Source: JAEUIG01 sp046349775
Lineage (GTDB): Bacteria; Planctomycetota; Planctomycetia; Planctomycetales; Planctomycetaceae
Direction of reading: 5' to 3'
Assembly (NCBI GenBank): GCA_046349775.1
Contig: JAXMBS010000049.1
Span: 1-39,233, forward strand
DNA length: 39,233 nucleotides
Below are positions 17,941 to 29,322 of the stretch, one piece after another. The first letter of the stretch is position 1. Each line of letters starts with the position of its first letter. Below the pieces are notes generated by a model. The model worked only from the letters and a program-made list of their open reading frames with translations, was not told the origin of the DNA and did no database searches. Made by a program: the position numbers and the translations under genes.

Positions 17941-20190
17941 TCACGGAGTTGCCTGTTTTTGCGACTCGAGAAATGAAACCAGGTCCACGAGCTGTTGCGG
18001 TGTCAGCCGCTGCTCCAGTCCCTCCGGCATGATGCTTTGCGTCTGCACCTGCAGTTCGTCGATCTGGTCATGCGGAATCTCATGGATCACGCCCTTCGTG
18101 TCGCCAATTGCCAACAACTCTGAAGTTTCGGAAACACGCACGCCGGTCATTACCTGCCCATCCGTCAGCAGCACCGCGACCGGTTCGTAACTGGGCGCGA
18201 TCGACCGGCTGGGTGTCAGGATCGATTCCACGAGGTGAATCCGCGAGAATCGGCTGCCGACTCCCGTGAGATCCGGCCCGATCTTCGCTCCGGTGCCGTT
18301 CAATCGGTGGCACTTGAGGCACAGCGACTGCTCGATGTTGCGAAACACCTCGCTGCCCCGCAGCGTGTCACCGCGGCTGTCAAGCACGAGTTGTGTGAGC
18401 CGTTCATGCTCAGCCTTGGAACCAATCGAGCGCAACCACAGCGTCCACGTCAGCTCCGGTGCCCCAGACGCGGCCACGACGACGTGATTGAATCCCGCGC
18501 GGGATCGCACCTTGATCCGCTCCGGCGGCCGGGCATCAGCTGCGGTTTCCGGGTGATCGAACACGAGATCGCCATTCCACCACAGCCGCAGTCCGTGGCG
18601 ACTGCCGATCGAGAGTTCCAGATCGCCGGGGTCCGCCGCGAAGATGCTGCTGACGGCCACGACCGGTTGAACGGCGTCTGTGGAACCGGAAACGCGCACC
18701 GTCGCGTCAGGTCCTTCGGCAAAGGCGATTTGTGACCTGTTGAATGTTGCCGGTTCGATCCCCGCGTTCGACAGCCGGCGCCACTGTTCGACCAGATCTT
18801 CGGCAGCGGAGGGGACCATCGGCCGCATCGTCCGCCATCTCTGTGGCAACCCGCTGCGCCCCTGAATCCGGGCGATCTGTTCCTCCAGCTCGCTCCATGT
18901 GGGAACGTCCGGATTCTGTTTTGACTGCCACGCCGAGAGAGCGCGGATCGCTGCCGACAGCATCGCCACATCCGGATCGCCGGCTGTCGCCTTCAGCAGA
19001 GGCGACAGTTGGGCTGGTCCGCCGAACCGCCCGAGGCAGTCCAGCGCGTCGACGACCGTCGCGCTGCGGCCGAGCGCCCGCAGGGCGGGCTCGACGGCGC
19101 GCGAATCTCCGATCGCACTCATCGCCCGCAGCGCCGCCGCGCAGATTGCGGGATCCGAGTGATCCGCCAGCGCCAGCAGTCGATCGGCGCACGCCGACGT
19201 CTTGAGCTTTGCCGCCGCGTTGGCCGCGGCACAAATCACGGACAGATCGGCGTCGTCAAGCAGCGTTGGAATACGCTCACCGACTGCACGATTGCTTCGT
19301 TCGGCGAGCACAGTCACGGCTACAGCGCGAACCTCCGCTGACGGCGATTCCAGCCGCGACAGCAGAAACGCATCGACATCGACCGACGGCAGCAGTGCTG
19401 CCAGGACGGGGCCATCCTCGACGTGCTCGGCGAGTCCGGCCAACTGCGATTTGTCGGCGTCACTGAGTTGCCCGAGGTACGACTTCAGCGCTCGCAGCCG
19501 ATTCGGCGCGCTGTGTGCCGTGTACAGGACGATTTGCTCCAGGATCGCACGCGACTCGTTCGCCGGCTGACGCTCCAGCGCATCGAGCAGCAGCGCCACT
19601 CGCTCCGGCCCATGGTCCTCCAGCAGCCATTGCTGGAGTCGCGCCGTCTCGATGGTCACGTTTTCCCGCAGCATTCGTGCCAGGATTGTGGCACGGGCCG
19701 ACAGATCACGATCTCGCAGCGCCGCATTCACGGCTGCCGTAATCGCCGCCGTCTGCTCCCAATCGACCGGATTGGCCGGTCGAGGTGCCGGCCGGAAACC
19801 CCAGTACGTCCACGGAGCGCGCCGCCGACAGGCCCGGCACAGCAGGTCCGCATATTCCGACCGGCGTGCAGGGTCCGGATCGGACTTCAGGCGAGTCAGC
19901 AGTCCCGCGACCACTAGCGGGTTGTGCTCTTCGGCCAAGGCCTGCAGCGCGAGCACTCGGAGGTGCAACGCATCCGCGTTTCCATCGCTGTGCGTATCCA
20001 GAAGCGACAAAACGGCGGCGCGGTCCTCCGCCTGCCGCAGCAACTGCATCGCCGCGTGGTCCAGCACCGGTTCGCTCGTGTGGAGGTGTGCCTCCAGCCA
20101 TGCGACCGATTGCGGCCAGTGCAGACGCCGCAGTCCAATGACTACCTCCCGCAGCAAGCGCGGATTCTCGACATCCGGCAGGTTGGTCAA
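17941..20190 (-). CDS. PVC-type dehydrogenase, C-terminal part: HEAT repeats and c-type haem domain
   Basis: 749 residues from a TTG at 20190. The first two thirds are HEAT-like helical repeats (for example HEAT-type RLESPSAEVRAVAVTVLAE and RLLALADHSDPAICAAALRA), then a beta-rich PA14-like or jelly-roll segment (SIFAADPGDLELSIGSRHG), and at the end a haem-binding domain of the Pirellula/Verrucomicrobium type with CLKCHRLNGTG as the CxxCH site and a distal methionine candidate in SIMPEGL. This is normally the C-terminal two thirds of one secreted protein that begins with a sugar-dehydrogenase propeller. Here the upstream part stops at 20187 and this frame begins with TTGA overlap. No ribosome-binding site is visible before the TTG, so a single frameshift is more likely than two genes. 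Confidence 0.85.
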   Translation of the reverse strand: MTNLPDVENPRLLREVVIGLRRLHWPQSVAWLEAHLHTSEPVLDHAAMQLLRQAEDRAAVLSLLDTHSDGNADALHLRVLALQALAEEHNPLVVAGLLTRLKSDPDPARRSEYADLLCRACRRRAPWTYWGFRPAPRPANPVDWEQTAAITAAVNAALRDRDLSARATILARMLRENVTIETARLQQWLLEDHGPERVALLLDALERQPANESRAILEQIVLYTAHSAPNRLRALKSYLGQLSDADKSQLAGLAEHVEDGPVLAALLPSVDVDAFLLSRLESPSAEVRAVAVTVLAERSNRAVGERIPTLLDDADLSVICAAANAAAKLKTSACADRLLALADHSDPAICAAALRAMSAIGDSRAVEPALRALGRSATVVDALDCLGRFGGPAQLSPLLKATAGDPDVAMLSAAIRALSAWQSKQNPDVPTWSELEEQIARIQGRSGLPQRWRTMRPMVPSAAEDLVEQWRRLSNAGIEPATFNRSQIAFAEGPDATVRVSGSTDAVQPVVAVSSIFAADPGDLELSIGSRHGLRLWWNGDLVFDHPETAADARPPERIKVRSRAGFNHVVVAASGAPELTWTLWLRSIGSKAEHERLTQLVLDSRGDTLRGSEVFRNIEQSLCLKCHRLNGTGAKIGPDLTGVGSRFSRIHLVESILTPSRSIAPSYEPVAVLLTDGQVMTGVRVSETSELLAIGDTKGVIHEIPHDQIDELQVQTQSIMPEGLEQRLTPQQLVDLVSFLESQKQATP

Positions 20191-21780
20191 TTGGTGGCGA
20201 TCTTGTTGGCGTCGATGAGCGCGCTGCGATCCTTGCCACCCAGCAAGGGATCGGCCGCATCCGTCAATGCGCGAATTGCCTGCACGCGGACGCCCAGGTC
20301 GGTCGCCGTTTCCGCGATCCCCGACAATCGCCGCACAATCTGGCCAGCATTGTTGTCGGCAGTGTCTGCCAGACCGGCGGCCAGAATCCAGACGGCATGC
20401 TTCTGGCCCGCGATTCCAAGCGTCTTCGCGTCCAGAGCCTCTGTCACGGCCCGCCGGCCATCCGCGCCGCGCCGGACGATTTCACTGTGCGCAGCAAAAC
20501 GCACGTTGAAGCCGGGAGCGTCGAGCAACGACAGCAATTCAGCGAGTGCGCGCTGCACGAGATCAGACGGTTCGTACTTTGTGGTCTCCGTCGGCGGCGC
20601 ACCGGCATGCTGAATCCGATAAATCCTCCCGCGCCCCCGCTTCGGCCGTTGACCATCTCCCCAGTCGGAAACCAGCAGCGAGCCGTCCCAGTCCACAACC
20701 AGGTCTGTCGGCTTGAATCCATACGGATCGTTCGCTGCGCCGGCGGCGAAATCGACTTCTGTCACCGGCTGGAAGCTGCTGCCCGCAGGTTCCAGCGGAT
20801 AGCGGACGACCGCACGGCCCCATTCGCAGAAATACAGCGCGTCGCGGTACTCGGCTGGAAAACTGCTCTCCAGATAGATCGCTGCCCCCGCCGACGAGCC
20901 GCGGCCCAGATCGGCCAGCGGACGCATCGCCTCCTCCGGTCGCTCACGGTACAGATACGGATACCCGTGATCCGAGCCGTGAAAACAGTGGCAGACGCGA
21001 ATCATGTAGTCGCCGCCGTCGTTTTCGTTGTCGCGCGTCAGGACATTCAGATCGGCGTCGAGCGCCAAGTCGTAGATGTTGCGGAGTCCGTGCGAGAACA
21101 CGTGCAACTGCGTCCCGTCGGGCCGGCACCGAAGAACTGCCCCCTCTTCAACGCGGAGCGTGTCTCCCTCGGGGCGCTTGATGACGCAGCCGCGATCTCC
21201 CAGGGCCAGGTAGAGCCAGCCGTCGAACCCGACCACGACGCCGTTCGCGCAGTGCAAGCGATCGGATGTTTCCTCCGGTGGCAGACCCAGCCCCACGAGC
21301 AGGTCCTGGCGCTCGTCAATATCGCCGTCGCCGTCCGTGTCGCGCAACCGCGTCAGGCGCGGCGCGTGCATCACATACACGTCGCCGGCATGCGCAGCGA
21401 GTCCCTGAATCGAATTGAAACCATCGGCAATCAGCGTCGACGTGTCCGCGTAGCCATCCTGGTTCGTGTCGACAACCATGCGCACCTCGTCGTGCCGGAC
21501 GATCTCGACGCCGAGGCCCGTCATGTAATCGTGGGCGACAAACAGCGTGCCGGGCCGCGGCCCGATCGCGATCACCGACGGGTACTCGATCAGCGGATCG
21601 CAGGCGAACAGCGTCGCGCGAAAGCCCTCAGGGAGGACCAGCTGGGGGAACCGCTGCTCGGTCTCGGGACCGGTGACGATCGGAGGCTCAGTGTCGGCCG
21701 CCGGAATGCTTACGGCCGGCCGACCACGCGATCAGCAGCAGGCCAGCCAGGCGGGCGAATGTTCGGACAGCACGAGGCAT
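20187..21780 (-). pseudogene. PVC-type membrane-bound dehydrogenase, N-terminal part, frameshifted
   Basis: N-terminal part of the same protein as 17941-20190, a periplasmic sugar-dehydrogenase-like six-bladed propeller (PVC-type, TIGR02604-like). The uninterrupted frame 20187-21575 has no start better than a GTG inside the domain. The conserved N-terminus is visible just upstream in the same frame (PPIVTGPETEQRFPQL, then LPEGFRATLFACDPLIEYPS), but the signal peptide (PRAVRTFARLAGLLLIAW) is in another frame that starts at the ATG at 21780. The two join at the GGCCGGCCG run near 21715, a one-base change. Later features are typical: DTNQDGYAD, DTDGDGDID, HCANGVVVGFDGWLYLALGD and GSLLVSDWGDG. 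The frame ends at TGA, overlapping the TTG of the next part. Confidence 0.82.
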
Positions 21781-21934
21781 GCACGCATTCCTGCATCCGG
21801 TTCGGGGACAGGACGAACCGGGCCATTCTAAAGCGGGACGGTCGCGGAATCTCTCCAAACCGGGAAACGCGACCGCACTCTCAACGATTACAGTGAAAGG
21901 CGTCCCACCCCACCCCTCCTTTGCGATCGAACCC

Positions 21935-23914
21935 ATGCCGCGCCGCATCACGTTCGCCTCGTATTGCGTTCTTTTCCTGGTCTGTACGACCGCAGGTTCG
22001 CTGACTGCCGCCGATCAGTTCACGACACGTCCGGCAGACGACAGCCCTCTGGCCGTCAAAGCCGCGTATCTGCATCAGAACCTGCTGGAAAAACACTGGC
22101 TCGACGGCTTATACGTCTCGATCACGCCGACGGCGCTGATGGGGAGCAGGTGAATCTCAGCGTGAATACGTCCGGCAACGTGATTCACGCCGGCGTCTGG
22201 ACCGGGCGATCTCGGCGGCGTGGCGTACTGGTACGCCGTGACGAAAGACCCCGCTGCGCGGGCACACGGCGAACAGGTCATGCAGGCGCTGAAAGTCCTG
22301 CGGGCCGTCACAGGCAAGCCGGGGCTGCTCGCACGCGGCTACACGAAGGGACACGGACCGGTCGTCGGCTGGGAACGCGATGGCGCCGATTCGGTCGAGT
22401 GGCACCAGGGGCAGGGAGACTACGCCGGCTATCGCTGGTACGGCGACGTCAGCGTCGACAACTTCAACGCCGTGCTCTACGGCTACGCGCTGTTCTACGA
22501 TCTCGCGGCGGACGACTCGCAGAAGGCCTTCATCGCAGCCGAAGTCGACGAACTGATGACGCATCTGCTCGACAACCACTGCCGCATCATGGACGTCGAC
22601 GGCGAACCGACTCAATGGGGGCACGTGGGCATCGATCCCGACCCGCAATACGACGCGTATTACAAGGAAATGTACAGCCGTCGGTTCCGTCGCGGCGGCG
22701 ATCGGGAGATCAGTCAGTTCCCGCTGCGCTCACAGCTCATGCTGCTGCCGGACCTGCTGATCGCACATCACATCACCGGCAAACAGCACTATCTCGACTT
22801 TTACAACAAGGTCGTCGCGCGGCATCGCGACAACCCCGAGCCGGACTTCTACAACCAGCCGGTGACGATGGAGCGATTGGCACGGTTTGACCACAGTCCG
22901 GAAGGACAATCGTACGAAGCGCTCTACAACCTGATCCGTTACGAACATGATCCGGAGCTGCTCAAGATCTACCGGTCGTGGGTCGCGCGGCTGTGGGAGA
23001 ACAACTGGACCGAAGGAAATTCGCTGTTCGCCTTCACCACGCTGGCGATGCTGCCAGAGTTCAAGTCTCCCGGCGCCGGCGCAACGTCGCTCGATGCCGT
23101 GCCCCATAGCACCGAGGGACTGCAACTCGGCCTCGACACGCTCAGGCTCTATCCGCTTGATCGCGTCCTGCGGCCGGTGATGGGTTCGCTGCGACCGGGC
23201 GTCGAACTGAATCCGCACGTAACGGAAGGCCGCACGCCGCAATCCATCAAGCCGGTGCCCATCAATCTGCGGCCGCACGACAATGAATACGAATGGAAGG
23301 GGAACCCGTATCAGCTTGACGGTTGGCTGAAGCCGCATGTCACGTCGATGGCGTTCTCGGCCGATGACCCGCAGGTCGCGTGGTTTACCGATTCGCAGGG
23401 CCGAGGCTGGATGACGCTCGACCGCGGCGGGTCGTGGCAGAACCTCAACGGCTCGCTGCAGGGAGCGGCGATCACGTCGCTGGCGGCGTCGAGATCGCGA
23501 ACGTTTGTCTTATGGGGTCAGACGGCAAACGGCGTGATGATCTCGCGCGATGGCGGCCTGAGCTGGCGAACTGCGCCGACCGAAGGCGTACCGGAATTCC
23601 CTGTGGCGAAGTATGACGAGTGGACCAGGATCAACGACGGCCTGTCGGTGAAGCTCGACGTCCAGAAGCTGCTCCGCAGTACCGACGGCGGCCGGACGTC
23701 GACTGTGGCGATGGACGGCTGGCGGATTCCGATCGCCCGATCAGTCTTGTCAACGCCGTGGGGGATCGTTGCCGGCGGACCGGGAGGGACGTATGTCTCG
23801 CCGGACGCCCAGCAATGGACGGAGCTCAAGCTCTGGAAAGAAGAAGAAACCGGCGGTGCGGATTTCCTGCACGCGTACTGGATGGGCCGCTACTACGGCT
23901 TCCTGGAAAACTGA
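21935..23914 (+). pseudogene. Secreted glycoside-hydrolase-like protein with Asp-box repeats, twice frameshifted
   Basis: Starts at the ATG at 21935 with a signal peptide (SYCVLFLVCTTAGSLTAA). The first frame ends at 22153; the homologous text between about 22138 and 22203 (DGEQVNLSVNTSGNVIHAGVW) is in a second frame; from about 22204 the original frame resumes (DLGGVAYWYAVTKD) and runs to 23914. Two opposite one-base changes thus bracket about 65 bases. The body (to about 23,200) is helix-rich with aromatic motifs (GYRWYGDVSVDNFNAVLYGYALFYD) and looks like an alpha/alpha-barrel glycan-active domain; the C-terminal 200 residues have Asp-box-like motifs (SRDGGLSW, STDGGRT), so beta-propeller repeats. 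No exact family recognised. Five bases separate it from the lyase gene, suggesting an operon. Confidence 0.75.
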
Positions 23915-23919
23915 TCCCG

Positions 23920-25312
23920 ATGCGACAGATCCTCAAATTGGTCTGCGGCTTCGCGGCTGCAATCATCGCTGCCGCCTTGCTGGAAGCGCCGACCCGCCCC
24001 CGCGCCGAACGCACAGATCGCGTTCCCCGGAGCGGAAGGCTTCGGCCGATTGGCGAAAGGGGGCCGCGGCGGCGACGTTTATCACGTCACGAGTCTCGCC
24101 GACGACGGTCCCGGCTCATTGCGTCACGGCATCAAAACCGCCACCGGACCGCGCACGATCGTGTTTGACGTGTCCGGCACGATCGAACTCAAGTCGCCAC
24201 TGACGATCGACAAGTCCTACGTCACGCTCGCCGGCCAGTCCGCGCCCGGTGACGGCATCTGCATCAAAGACCAGACGTTCCGGATCAAGAAGGCTTCGCA
24301 CATCATTGTCCGCTACCTGCGGTTTCGGCTGGGAGACGAGAACAAGCCGCGTCCGTCCGGGCCGGACTGCCTCAATACGGACGACGTCGTTCACATCTTG
24401 TTCGACCACATCACGGCGACGTGGGGCATCGACGGCAACCACGACCTGCGGCGCGGCGGTAACTTCACGCTGCAATGGTCAATCTATGCCGAGGCACTAA
24501 ACCATAGCCTGCATGAAAAAGGCTCACACGCCATGCTGGCGTCGTTTCGCGACCTGACTGCCTCAATCACGCTGCATCACAACCTGTTTGCCAGCAGCCG
24601 CGAACGGCACCCGACGCTCGGCGGCAGCAAGCGGACCGATCCGAATGCCATCGCCGATTTCCGCAACAACTTCGTGTACAACGTCAGCGGCGCGACGAAC
24701 CTCGCCAACTGCCGGGTCAATCTGATCGAGAACTACTACAAGCCCGGTCCAAATACGCCACAGGGACAGTTGCCCATTTCGACCAAGACCGAGAATCCTG
24801 GCGCCTGTCGCGCATTTCTGGCCGGCAACGTGTTCGCAGGCCGCGAGGATCTAACTGCTGACAACTTCGCGGCGATCGACGTCACGCGCTGGTCGAAGGG
24901 GAACTACCTCGCGGTGACGCTCGACCAGATACGCAGCACCCATGAGTTCGACGTTGGAGCCGCCCGCCCACAGACGCAGCCGCCCGAGAACGCCATGGCG
25001 CTTGTCCTCGCTCAGGCTGGCGCCTCACACCGTCGTGATGCAGCGGACCGGCGACTGGTCGCCGGGGTTATCGACGGCACGCACCGGCTGATCGACTCGC
25101 AGCACGACGTAGGTGGCTGGCCCGCACTTAAGTCCCTGCGGGCGCCGGCTGACACCGACCAGGACGGCATACCGGACGCGTGGGAGTTGCAGTCGAACCT
25201 CAATCCCCAAGACCCGGAAGATCGTAACAGCGATCACGACGGCGACGGGTTTACGAATCTCGAGGAGTATCTGAACTCGCTGTGTACTCCAGAAACGACC
25301 AGCACGAATTAA
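23920..25312 (+). pseudogene. Pectate-lyase-like secreted protein, frameshifted in its signal region
   Basis: Secreted right-handed parallel beta-helix enzyme of the polysaccharide lyase 1-like type, cutting uronate-containing polymers by beta-elimination. The ATG at 23920 begins a signal peptide (LKLVCGFAAAIIAAALLEA), but the mature N-terminus (AQIAFPGAEGFG, then LAKGGRGGDVYHVTSL) is in the +1 frame from about 24005. The main frame, open from an ATG-less region to 25312, shows the beta-helix core VTLAGQSAPGDGICIK, IIVRYLRFRLGDEN, DCLNTDDVVHILFDH, WSIYAEALN and the RERHPTLGG region. A C-terminal calcium-binding repeat reads DTDQDGIPDAWE and DHDGDGFTNLEEY. One base change in the signal peptide region is the only break. 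Whether expressed depends on that. Confidence 0.82.
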
Positions 25313-25444
25313 CCTTAGCCAACATTCGTCTTCCTTCTTCGGGATCTTTGTGACCTTCTGTAAACCCCTTTCTTGACTGTTCCAAGCAGGACTACAGACG
25401 GTCAAAAAGGACACAAAGGCGACAAATCAACAGCCTGTTCACTC

Positions 25445-26249
<805 letters not shown>

Positions 26250-27149
26250 GACGTCGGACCACCGTACGACTTCCCGAAGGCGGACGCCCAACTCGGGCCG
26301 GGTGAGTCAATCGTCCGGTCCCCCTCGAACAGCCTCACGCCCGAGCAGCAGCAGTTTCAAGCCACAAAGATGGCGATCCATGCCGCGATGGTCGACCGGA
26401 TGGACCAGGAAATCGGCCGGATACTGGACCAGCTGCGGGTGATGGGTGTCTTCGATAACACGTTGATCCTGTTTCTGTCGGACAACGGCGCCAGTGCGGA
26501 AATCATGGTCCGTGGCGACGGCCACGACCCGCAGGCGCCCCCGGGTTCGGCGGCGACGCATCTTTGCCTCGGCCCCGGCTGGTCGAGCGTCTCCAATACT
26601 CCCTTCCGCCGCCACAAGACGTGGGTCCACGAAGGAGGCATCTGCACGCCGCTGATCGTCCACTGGCCAACGGACATCGCTGCCCGGGGCGAACTGCGTC
26701 ACGCACCGGGCCATGTGATCGACTTTGTCCCGACAGTTCTGGATTTGGTCGGAGCCGATGAGGCGACGACGACCGCCGCACACGACGGTCCTCCGCGCCC
26801 CGGCTCAGCCTCGCCCGGACATTCGCACGCGGCGGCACAGCCGACCGCGAGCTCTGCGGTGCACGAAGGCAACAACGCATTCCGGATGGGCGACTGGAAG
26901 CTGGTCCGAGCGAAGGATCAGCCCTGGAGCTGTAATGACCTTGGCCACGATCGGACCGAAACCCACGACCGGGCGTCACGGCAATCGGAGCGCGCCTGTG
27001 ACATGTCCACACGCTGGCAGGAGATCGCCGACAGTTTTGTCGATTTGAAACTGCTGCTGCCGACCGCAACACAGCGTGAACGGCGAATGAACGCAAATAG
27101 GGGCATGTTCCTCGCGCTGACTCGCGTTCAGTCGTGGTTCCCCTCTTAG
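26250..27149 (+). pseudogene. Sulfatase, C-terminal part
   Basis: Continuation of the broken sulfatase in the third frame, open from about 26250 (DVGPPYDFPKADAQLGPGE) to 27149; the first ATG is at 26370. It keeps the second metal group (LFLSDNGASAEI) and the usual late motif FRRHKTWVHEGGICTPLIVHWP, ending in a family-like MGDWKLVRAKDQPW. Just after this the text CNDLGHDRTETHDRA can be restored to the family form with small compensating base changes, so more indels are likely here. Without the N-terminal part it cannot be active. Confidence 0.75.
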
Positions 27150-27160
27150 AAGGCCCAGAG

Positions 27161-28879
27161 ATGAAATCCGATCGCAGAAGTTTCCTGAAATCCGCCGGCG
27201 CGGCCGGCGCCGGGATGATCGCCACGCAGTCTGCGGCTGGTCTTGCGACCGCTGCCGCGGGAGCGATTCCCGCGGACGCCAGGCCGGCGCCCGTCGTCAC
27301 GGAACTGTTTCTCGACAACCACCTGCTCGAAGTCACCCCCAGCGTCGCGCGGCGGCTCCATCCGCCGAAGAAGCATCCGCTCAACCCGGTCATCCGCTGC
27401 GAGCGCTGGTGCGACGGCAACAACCTGCAGCCGTACACGACGATGTACGACGAGGAGGAGAAGCTGTTCAAGATGTGGGCGCGGGCCGGCAGCGACTGGA
27501 AGACCGGCTACGTCGGCGGCAACGCGGCTTACATGCTGTATTTCACGTCGAAGGACGGCGTCCGCTGGGACAAGCCGGACCTGGGCCTGTTCGAAATCGA
27601 CGGGAGACGCGATCACAACATCGTCTTTTGCAGCGACCTCGTCCTGAAGTCCCCCACGGCGCGGTCCTATGGACGCGCAGATTACGTCGTCTCGAACGCG
27701 CCGGTGACGCCGCAGGGGAAAAAGGCCTTCTTCTGGGGGGTCAACAAGCACCCGCATCCGCGCGACGAGTCCGAACGCTACGTCGGACTGGCCATTGTCC
27801 AGGACCATCGCCGGGGGGCGCACATCGTCACGTCCCCGGACGGCCTCCATTGGTCGTGCTCGGCTGTGCCGTTCTGGCAGACGCCGCACGATGTCTCTTC
27901 GCACGGCGACGACTGCCTGATGCACCTGATCTATGACGAGACGAAACAGAAGTGGGTCATCTATCGCCGGATCATCCCCGAGTTCAGCGAACGGATGATT
28001 GCCAATGACAGCGACATCACGCGGGCGGCGGTCGATCGCTACTACCGCTCGTACGCCTGCGCCGAAAGCGACGATCTGAGCGAATGGACGAATCACCGGT
28101 TCATTCTGGCGATGGACGCCGACGACGCGCCCGACACCGAGCTGTACCAGTTCGCCTGCCAGCAGTACGGTCCGCAGTACGTCGGCACGATGAGCGTGTA
28201 CTATCTGCGACGACCGCAGCCGATCGACGTGCAGCTCGCCGTCAGCCGTGACGGAATCCACTTCACCCGCGTCTGCCGCGGCGAGGCTTTCATCCCGGCC
28301 GGCCTGCCGTCCTATTATGACGTGATGGCGATGGCCTGTTCGCAACCCCGGCCGATCATCGTCGGCGACACGGCTTACCTGTACTACGTCGCAGCCAACT
28401 TCCCGCACGACACCGATACGGAAGGGACCGACCCGAAGGTCCTGCAATGCAACATCGCGCTAGCCTCGTTCAAGCGGGACCGGTTCGCCTCGCTCGAGAC
28501 CAGCAGCGTCGACACCGGCCCCTGCCGCGTCATCACCAAGCCGTTCATCGTTCAGCATCCAAAGCTGTTCCTGAACGCCGCCACCTGGAACAGCGGTTCC
28601 ATTCGCGTCGAAGCGCTCACCCCCGACTGGCAGCCGATTCCCGGCTTCACGGAGCCCGAGGCCCGCGAAATTCGCGGCGATGCGCTCGATCACCCGGTCC
28701 GCTGGCAGAACCAGGCCGACGTCAGCGGACTGATCGGCAAGCAGATTCGCCTCAAGTGCCATATGACCCGGGCGCGCATCCACGCCATGACGTTCAGCAA
28801 GAGCGACCGCCCGCTCGGCGAAGTTGAGCCGGAGTACCGCCTGGACCTCAACGCCGACTCGGCGCCCAAGCTGACCTGA
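27161..28879 (+). CDS. Tat-exported beta-propeller glycosidase-like protein
   Basis: 572 residues from the ATG at 27161, eleven bases after the broken sulfatase. The N-terminus is a Tat signal (DRRSFLKSAGAAGAGMIA). The rest is rich in the Trp/Tyr/Asp motifs of five-bladed-propeller glycoside hydrolases (GH32/43-like): YTTMYDEEEKLFKMWAR, YFTSKDGVRWDKPDLG, IVTSPDGLHWS, VSRDGIHFTR and a late YLYYVAA. The repeated [ST]xDGxxW phrases mark individual blades. I cannot name catalytic residues, and the family is not certain; it could be a pseudo-enzyme or carbohydrate-binding propeller. It has no frame problems, in contrast to its upstream neighbours. Probably last gene of the catabolic cluster; a strong hairpin follows the stop. 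Confidence 0.8.
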   Translation: MKSDRRSFLKSAGAAGAGMIATQSAAGLATAAAGAIPADARPAPVVTELFLDNHLLEVTPSVARRLHPPKKHPLNPVIRCERWCDGNNLQPYTTMYDEEEKLFKMWARAGSDWKTGYVGGNAAYMLYFTSKDGVRWDKPDLGLFEIDGRRDHNIVFCSDLVLKSPTARSYGRADYVVSNAPVTPQGKKAFFWGVNKHPHPRDESERYVGLAIVQDHRRGAHIVTSPDGLHWSCSAVPFWQTPHDVSSHGDDCLMHLIYDETKQKWVIYRRIIPEFSERMIANDSDITRAAVDRYYRSYACAESDDLSEWTNHRFILAMDADDAPDTELYQFACQQYGPQYVGTMSVYYLRRPQPIDVQLAVSRDGIHFTRVCRGEAFIPAGLPSYYDVMAMACSQPRPIIVGDTAYLYYVAANFPHDTDTEGTDPKVLQCNIALASFKRDRFASLETSSVDTGPCRVITKPFIVQHPKLFLNAATWNSGSIRVEALTPDWQPIPGFTEPEAREIRGDALDHPVRWQNQADVSGLIGKQIRLKCHMTRARIHAMTFSKSDRPLGEVEPEYRLDLNADSAPKLT

Positions 28880-28881
28880 CC

Positions 28882-28944
28882 GTAGGGTGGGCTGTGCCCA
28901 CCTCAGTGGTGCGACCGACTTCTGGTGGGCACAGCCCACCCTAC
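28882..28944. repeat. Perfect 21-base inverted repeat (hairpin)
   Basis: Two perfectly complementary 21-base arms (28882-28902 and 28924-28944; left arm begins GTAGGGTGGGCTGTGCC) around a 21-base loop, located two bases after the stop of the propeller protein. The same GGGTGGGCTGTGCCCACC-type palindrome is known to recur in other bacterial genomes as an interspersed palindromic repeat. Likely to fold in RNA and protect or end the upstream transcript; it lacks a T-run. Confidence 0.92.
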
Positions 28945-28976
28945 TCGCTGACCCGGCGGACCAAGGAAGCATCACG

Positions 28977-29249
28977 ATGAAATCCATTGCCACGTGGTCA
29001 TGGGTGCTGCCGCTCGCAATGGGAGTTGTGAGCTTGCTCGTCTACAGGTCTCGCGCGACGCACGGGCCGGACATGGTCGGCGATGAAGTTGCGCACATTT
29101 TGATTCCGATGTTGATTGCGCTCTTGCTGGCGATTGTGGTCTTGTTTTTGCGAGATCCACTGCCATTCGAAAAATACGTGCCCTTGCTCGCCGTTTTGGG
29201 GACGGCAGCTGCTTCAACCGCCGTCTACGTGAAGGTCATCATGCGATGA
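28977..29249 (+). CDS. Small membrane protein, unknown function
   Basis: 90 residues from the ATG at 28977, supported by AAGGAAG about eight bases upstream. Three hydrophobic segments (WSWVLPLAMGVVSLLVY, AHILIPMLIALLLAIVVLFL, VPLLAVLGTAAASTAVYV) make it an inner-membrane protein. No recognisable family or catalytic residues. The frame opens upstream into the palindromic repeat, so the longer alternative start at 28887 is rejected. Confidence 0.6.
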   Translation: MKSIATWSWVLPLAMGVVSLLVYRSRATHGPDMVGDEVAHILIPMLIALLLAIVVLFLRDPLPFEKYVPLLAVLGTAAASTAVYVKVIMR

Positions 29250-29322
29250 CTATGCTTCACTATTCAGGTCCCAGTCCTATTCGTACGAACGCGACAGACG
29301 GCTGAGAGCGCCGATTCGCACT

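Noticed and set aside
20397..21896. 499-codon plus-strand frame
   Set aside because: Antisense to the dehydrogenase propeller; Arg/Gln/Val-rich text with no domain character.
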